Shown here: piece by piece, positions 59,849 to 64,000 of the stretch
Numbering within the stretch: the stretch's first letter is position 1
Layout of the letters: each line of letters opens with the position of its first letter
NCBI RefSeq assembly: GCF_017354945.1
Contig: NZ_CP071503.1
Location: 1,302,001 to 1,366,000 of the forward strand
Direction of reading: 5' to 3'
Length of the DNA: 64,000 nt
Source of the DNA: Shewanella avicenniae
Lineage (GTDB): Bacteria > Pseudomonadota > Gammaproteobacteria > Enterobacterales > Shewanellaceae
Made by a program: the position numbers and the translations under genes
The notes under the pieces: generated by a model
The model's database searches: none
What the model saw: only the letters and a program-made list of their open reading frames with translations
What the model was told of the DNA's origin: nothing

Positions 59849-59864
59849 ATGCAAACGCTGTGTT
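59849..59864. promoter_or_regulatory. Candidate PurR box upstream of purE
   Basis: The site contains the GCAAACG core of the enterobacterial PurR operator, with a partly matching right half, about 150 bp before purE. This is inferred from the pathway and the match; the distance is rather long. Confidence 0.35.
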
Positions 59865-59961
59865 TTTTGCGGTTGGTTAATCGGTACTCGAACGCGGAAT
59901 GGCCGTTGCCGCTGCGCCCATGAGTATGACTCACTCGCGCAGCGCTCAACTGTCAAATTAT

Positions 59962-61710
59962 TTAGGCTTTTTCGTCACAGGGTAACAGCTCATTTAACAA
60001 CTCTTTGAGCGACGGATAAAACTTCAGCACCCCTTCAATCGGTTGCACGCCTGCCTTGGCTAAGGTGCGGATCGGTTGAAACTGCAACTCGGCAATATAC
60101 AGCTGCGTGGCGTTTTGTTGGCAGCGTTGTACCAGTTTATTGAGGGCATTAAGGCCGCCAGCATCCAAGATGGACACGCCATCGAAATCTAGCACAATCA
60201 CTTTTTTATCTTGGGTGAGCGTGGCGATATCGGCAAATACCTGTTCAGCGGCAGCAAAAAATAGCGGGCCGTTGATTTTCAACACCGCCCAGTCTGCTGG
60301 GAGGTCGCACGCTACATAACGTCGATTATTGCTGATGTCGTATAGCCGCGTCATGTCCGCAATCTCTTTCACAAACAACAGCGCCGCCAACATGATGCCG
60401 AAAGAGATTGCCACCACCATATCAAACACCACTGTCAGCAATAGGCAACTGGCAAAAACCCAGATATCACTGCGCGGCGCTTTCTTAATCAGTTCGACCG
60501 CTTTGGGCGCCTCACTCATGTTCCACGCTACCACCATCAACAGGGCGGCCATGGCAGGCATGGGCAGATAGGACAATATCCCCGCCAGTGCCACCAGTGC
60601 CAGCAATACCACCCCTGAGTGCACCATGGCCGAAATCGGACTTTGTGCGCCGGAGCGGACGTTGGCCGCGCTGCGGGCAATCGCTGCGGTTGCGGTAATG
60701 CCACCAAACAAGGGCGCAACAATGTTGCCAATGCCTTGGCCGAGTAGTTCACTGTTAGCGCTGTGGCGGCTGTTGGTCATGCCATCTAACACTACTGCGC
60801 AGAGCAGCGATTCAATCGCACCTAACATAGCAATAGCGAACGCAGATGGCGCCAAGGTTTGCAGCGTTTGCCAACTTAATCCAAGCGCTGCGCCATCAGC
60901 GCCGACGCGCAACCAAGGCCATTCAAACTCGGGTAACACAGCGGGAATGCCCGCGCCCATGCTGCCATCGGGCAACAGATAGTGAAAACGGCTGCCGATG
61001 GTTTCAACTGGGTGGCCAGCATTGGCCAACAAAAGCGCTAACAGCGTGCCAACGACAATGGCGGGTAAATGCGCTGGCACTGGCAATTTTAATTTTGGCC
61101 ATAACAGCATAGTGGCGAGCGTAGCCGCAGCAACTGTGGTGCTCGGCAGATCAAAATTCGGCAGTTGCTGCATGAGTACAATCAGCTTTTCGATAAAATG
61201 CTCCGGCATTTTGTCGACGCTGAGACCAAAGAAATCTTTCACCTGCAGCACTGCGATCACAATACCGATACCGCCGGTAAACCCTAAGGTAACCGACTGC
61301 GGAATGTATTGAATTAAGCGTCCTAAACGCAGCAGCGCCATAATGATAAGAATCACGCCGGACATCAGCGTGGCCATCAACAATCCCGCCAGCCCATATT
61401 GCTGCGCAATCGGAAATAGCAACACCACAAACGCCGCGGTGGGGCCTGAGATAGAAAAGCGCGAGCCACCACAAAGCGCGATAACGAAGCCGCCGATAAT
61501 CGAGGTGTACAGTCCATATTGCGGCGCAACGCCACTGGCGATTGCTAACGCCATCGCTAATGGAATGGCGATGATGCCTACGGTAATCCCGGCGATGATG
61601 TCATTCAGTAACTGACGCCCTTGGTAGCCTTGGCGACACAACACGTCGCGCAGGGCGTAGCCAAGCCTTAACGAAAATAACTGCTGCCGAAATCCTGAAC
61701 TGTTGGGCAC
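59962..61710 (-). CDS. dauA: SulP family anion transporter, DauA-like
   Basis: 582 residues from GTG 61710 (MPNSSGFRQQLFSLRLG), chosen because AGGAG lies six bases upstream; the frame stays open to 61851 but that extension lacks homology. It has about 12-14 membrane segments (DIIAGITVGIIAIPLAMALA, ISGPTAAFVV) and a C-terminal STAS domain (LDFDGVSILDAGG). Similarity to E. coli DauA runs the length of the protein (MLGAIESLLCAVVLDGMT, SANSELLGQG), so succinate/C4-dicarboxylate uptake at acid pH is the best guess. Confidence 0.85.
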   Translation of the reverse strand: MPNSSGFRQQLFSLRLGYALRDVLCRQGYQGRQLLNDIIAGITVGIIAIPLAMALAIASGVAPQYGLYTSIIGGFVIALCGGSRFSISGPTAAFVVLLFPIAQQYGLAGLLMATLMSGVILIIMALLRLGRLIQYIPQSVTLGFTGGIGIVIAVLQVKDFFGLSVDKMPEHFIEKLIVLMQQLPNFDLPSTTVAAATLATMLLWPKLKLPVPAHLPAIVVGTLLALLLANAGHPVETIGSRFHYLLPDGSMGAGIPAVLPEFEWPWLRVGADGAALGLSWQTLQTLAPSAFAIAMLGAIESLLCAVVLDGMTNSRHSANSELLGQGIGNIVAPLFGGITATAAIARSAANVRSGAQSPISAMVHSGVVLLALVALAGILSYLPMPAMAALLMVVAWNMSEAPKAVELIKKAPRSDIWVFASCLLLTVVFDMVVAISFGIMLAALLFVKEIADMTRLYDISNNRRYVACDLPADWAVLKINGPLFFAAAEQVFADIATLTQDKKVIVLDFDGVSILDAGGLNALNKLVQRCQQNATQLYIAELQFQPIRTLAKAGVQPIEGVLKFYPSLKELLNELLPCDEKA

Positions 61711-61958
61711 CTTGGGCTCCTGATAGCTGTTCGAGCGGGCGCATATTTTAAGACTGCGCACCACTGTGTCGTTGTGACCTAACTCGCGAAATGCTGCTTG
61801 CTGTGATGCAGATAGTGTCAGCGAGGCGGTATAGCCGTTAGCGACAGACACATTTGCTAAAACTTCTTCAGCGGCGGTGTTACTGAATCTTAGTGCTGAC
61901 TTTGTTAGTTTGTTGGTTTAAACAGAAAAATAATCATGCTCAAACAGGATAACCTCTC

Positions 61959-64000
61959 ATGAAACTTCGTCATTCTGTCGCCTGTTGCTTGCTCGCGTTA
62001 GGATTGGGCTGCACCAGCAGCGCGGTTACTGCGGCTCAAGGCTACTATCGTGCTCCAGATCTGCATGGCAATACTTTGGTATTTACCGCCGAAGGTGATC
62101 TGTGGACTCAGCAACTTGGTGCCGCCCATGCGGCACGCTTGACCAGCCTGCCTGCGGAAGAGGTGAGTGGCAAAATTTCACCTGATGGTAAAACCCTCGC
62201 ATTTGTCGCCAACTATGATGGCGTTGATGAGGTGTACACTATTGCCGTTAGCGGTGGCAGCGCCAAGCGCGTGACTTTTGAAAATAGCCGCGTGCGGGTA
62301 CAAGGATGGACTGCAACTGGCGACATCCTTTATGCCACGGATAGCGCCAACGGCCCAGCAAACTACTGGGTGTTAAAAACGGTCAATCCTAGCTCGTTAG
62401 TCACGCAAGATATTCCGTTAGCGGATGCGGTGCAGGGCGTAGTGGATGCGGCTGGTGAGTATGTCTACTTTGTTCGCTTTGGCTTGCAAGTCACCGGTGA
62501 TAACGCGCGGGTATATCGTGGCGGCGCCAAAGGCGAGTTGTGGCGTTACAAGCTGGGAAGCAAACAGGAAGCTGAACATTTAAGCGCGGCTCACGATGGG
62601 TCGATTCGCTCGCCAATGTTATGGCAAAACCGGCTGTATTTCGTGTCCGATCAATCTGGTAATGCCAATATTTGGTCAATGAGCTTAGACGGTAAAGATG
62701 CCAAGCAACTGACGAATTACCAAAATTTTGAGGTGCGTAGCCCGTCGTTAAACGATGGCCGCATTGTGTTCCAATTGGGTGCTGATATTCATCTGCTGGA
62801 TCTTGCCAGCGGTAAAGATGTGGTGGAGTCCATTGATCTGCAATCAGATTTTCCTGAGCGTCATGAACGTTGGATCACCAACCCGCTGCAATACGCACAA
62901 GATTTCAATCTATCGCCAAGTGGCGACAAGGTAGTGTTGACTGCTCGCAGCCATGTGGCAATTGCCGGCACCGATAGCACCCGCCTAGTAGAACTGCCTT
63001 CAGATGGCAGCTTCCGTATTCGCAATGCGGTGATGTCCAAAGATGGCAAGCATGTCTATGCCATCTCCGATAAGTCGGGTGAGCAAGAGATCTGGCAATA
63101 TGCCGCCGATGGTAGCGACAAGGCGAAACAGTTGACCCATGACGGCAAAAATATGCGCATGAGCCTAGTGTTATCGCCGGATGGCCGTTATCTGGTCAGC
63201 GATGATTACCAAGGGGATTTATGGCTGCTGGATTTGAAAAATGGCAAAAGCCGCAAGATAGCTACCGATGATCAAGGACTCGCGCCGTATCAAGATATTG
63301 TGTGGTCGCCTGACAGCCGCTATCTGGCGTTGACCAAGAGTGAACTCGGCTCTCCTCGACCACAAATCATGTTGTTAGCGCTGGAAGACGGCAAATCAGC
63401 ACTGCTGACGTCCACCAAATATGAGTCGTTCTCGCCTGCCTTTAGCACCGATGGTAAGTGGCTGTATTTTCTCTCAAACCGTCATTTTAACAGTACCCCA
63501 AGTTCGCCTTGGGGCGATCGTAACCTTGGTGCAGGTTTTGATAAGCGCACTGAAATCTACGCGGTAGCGTTGGAAAAATCGGCGCAATTCCCATTCGCTC
63601 AACCTAATGAGCTGGTGGATTACAAACCGAAAGGCAAGAAAAAGGATGACGATGAAGAACCGGCGTTAGTGGTTGATTGGCAGGGCTTGTCACAGCGTTT
63701 GTGGCAAGTGCCTGTTGCAGCGGATAACTATCAACGGCTGCAGATCAGCGAGAAAGGCTTGTACCTCGCGTCGAGCACAGATCATAGCGTGAAGTTTATT
63801 AAGTACGATCACGACAAAGCCAAAGTGGATACCTTTGCTAAAGACGTACGCAGCTATCAGCTTTCCACTGATGGCGACAAAATCTTCCTCTTTAAAGGGA
63901 CGCAAGCGGGACAGATGCTGATTGTGGATGCGGCTGAGAAACTGCCATCTGAGCTAGAGGATGCCAAAGTTCGTTTTGACGGATGGCAGTTGGCACTGCA
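61959..64000 (+). CDS. Tricorn-type S41 protease homologue (5' part only)
   Basis: The frame is open from ATG 61959 to the window end (about 680 residues). An N-terminal signal peptide (MKLRHSVACCLLALGLGC...AVTAAQG) is followed by repeated beta-propeller blades with WSPDSRYLAL/LSPDGRYLV/FSTDGKWLYF-type repeats. A low-complexity PKGKKKDDDEEP insert follows near residue 555. This matches the two-propeller N-terminal part of tricorn protease; the PDZ and S41 catalytic domains should follow outside the window. Periplasmic location is inferred. Confidence 0.88.
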   Translation, partial: MKLRHSVACCLLALGLGCTSSAVTAAQGYYRAPDLHGNTLVFTAEGDLWTQQLGAAHAARLTSLPAEEVSGKISPDGKTLAFVANYDGVDEVYTIAVSGGSAKRVTFENSRVRVQGWTATGDILYATDSANGPANYWVLKTVNPSSLVTQDIPLADAVQGVVDAAGEYVYFVRFGLQVTGDNARVYRGGAKGELWRYKLGSKQEAEHLSAAHDGSIRSPMLWQNRLYFVSDQSGNANIWSMSLDGKDAKQLTNYQNFEVRSPSLNDGRIVFQLGADIHLLDLASGKDVVESIDLQSDFPERHERWITNPLQYAQDFNLSPSGDKVVLTARSHVAIAGTDSTRLVELPSDGSFRIRNAVMSKDGKHVYAISDKSGEQEIWQYAADGSDKAKQLTHDGKNMRMSLVLSPDGRYLVSDDYQGDLWLLDLKNGKSRKIATDDQGLAPYQDIVWSPDSRYLALTKSELGSPRPQIMLLALEDGKSALLTSTKYESFSPAFSTDGKWLYFLSNRHFNSTPSSPWGDRNLGAGFDKRTEIYAVALEKSAQFPFAQPNELVDYKPKGKKKDDDEEPALVVDWQGLSQRLWQVPVAADNYQRLQISEKGLYLASSTDHSVKFIKYDHDKAKVDTFAKDVRSYQLSTDGDKIFLFKGTQAGQMLIVDAAEKLPSELEDAKVRFDGWQLAL

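Noticed and set aside
59764..59949. 61-residue minus-strand frame between purE and the SulP gene
   Set aside because: It has no ribosome site, a composition rich in Arg/His/Ala typical of chance frames, and overlaps the likely purE regulatory region.
61711..61851. 47-residue N-terminal extension of the DauA-like transporter
   Set aside because: GTG 61710 with AGGAG six bases upstream gives the length expected of the family; the extension shows no similarity to SulP proteins.

Overview
The window reads as a chromosomal segment of a Shewanella-type gammaproteobacterium. It carries a sodium-type flagellar stator (pomAB), the anaerobic ubiquinone genes ubiT/ubiU/ubiV, an NAD-type isocitrate dehydrogenase, barA, csrA, and the conserved block ftsB-ispD-ispF-truD-surE-pcm-nlpD-rpoS / mutS / recA-recX-alaS-csrA-tRNAs. 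No phage, insertion sequence, CRISPR array or plasmid gene was seen. Almost everything is vertically inherited core genome.

Layout. 1-5.7 kb: start of an OlsF-like acyltransferase, a YjiH-like membrane protein, a DUF998 protein, and the divergent ubiVU / ubiT pair. 5.7-6.6 kb: a gene-free stretch that on the minus strand resolves into five tandem small-RNA genes, each with its own sigma-E-like promoter and Rho-independent terminator. 6.8-20 kb: mgtE, then xseB-ispA-dxs (minus), pomAB under a sigma-28-like promoter, thiI, gcvA-hydrolase-DUF423-rlmM, an unknown 115-residue gene and NAD-isocitrate dehydrogenase. 20-31 kb: an S9 peptidase, a DUF416 protein, barA, rlmD, relA, mazG. 31-44.9 kb: pyrG, eno, the ftsB-to-rpoS block, mutS (convergent), recA with a LexA box, recX. 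45-49.3 kb: alaS, csrA, two tRNA-Ser(GCU) flanking four tRNA-Arg(ACG), and an unlisted 55-residue membrane protein. 49.4-64 kb: an SLC1 symporter, an M16 peptidase lipoprotein, gshA, two lipoproteins, a degenerate GGDEF protein, purEK, a DauA-like SulP transporter, and the 5' part of a tricorn-type S41 protease.

Several global regulators lie together: BarA (input to the Csr system), CsrA, RelA, RpoS, and the LexA-controlled recA. The most striking item is the sRNA array (about 5700-6586). Four of its five members share a C-rich single-stranded segment, complementary to a Shine-Dalgarno plus AUG-AUG start region, and a hairpin whose 10-nt CUAGCGC loop is kept while its stem bases change in compensating fashion. 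All five share GAAC plus TCNNA promoter elements at 16-17 bp spacing, followed by TGA at an identical distance. I know of no described family matching it. I infer a multicopy envelope-stress sRNA family, analogous in logic to enterobacterial MicA/RybB or listerial LhrC.
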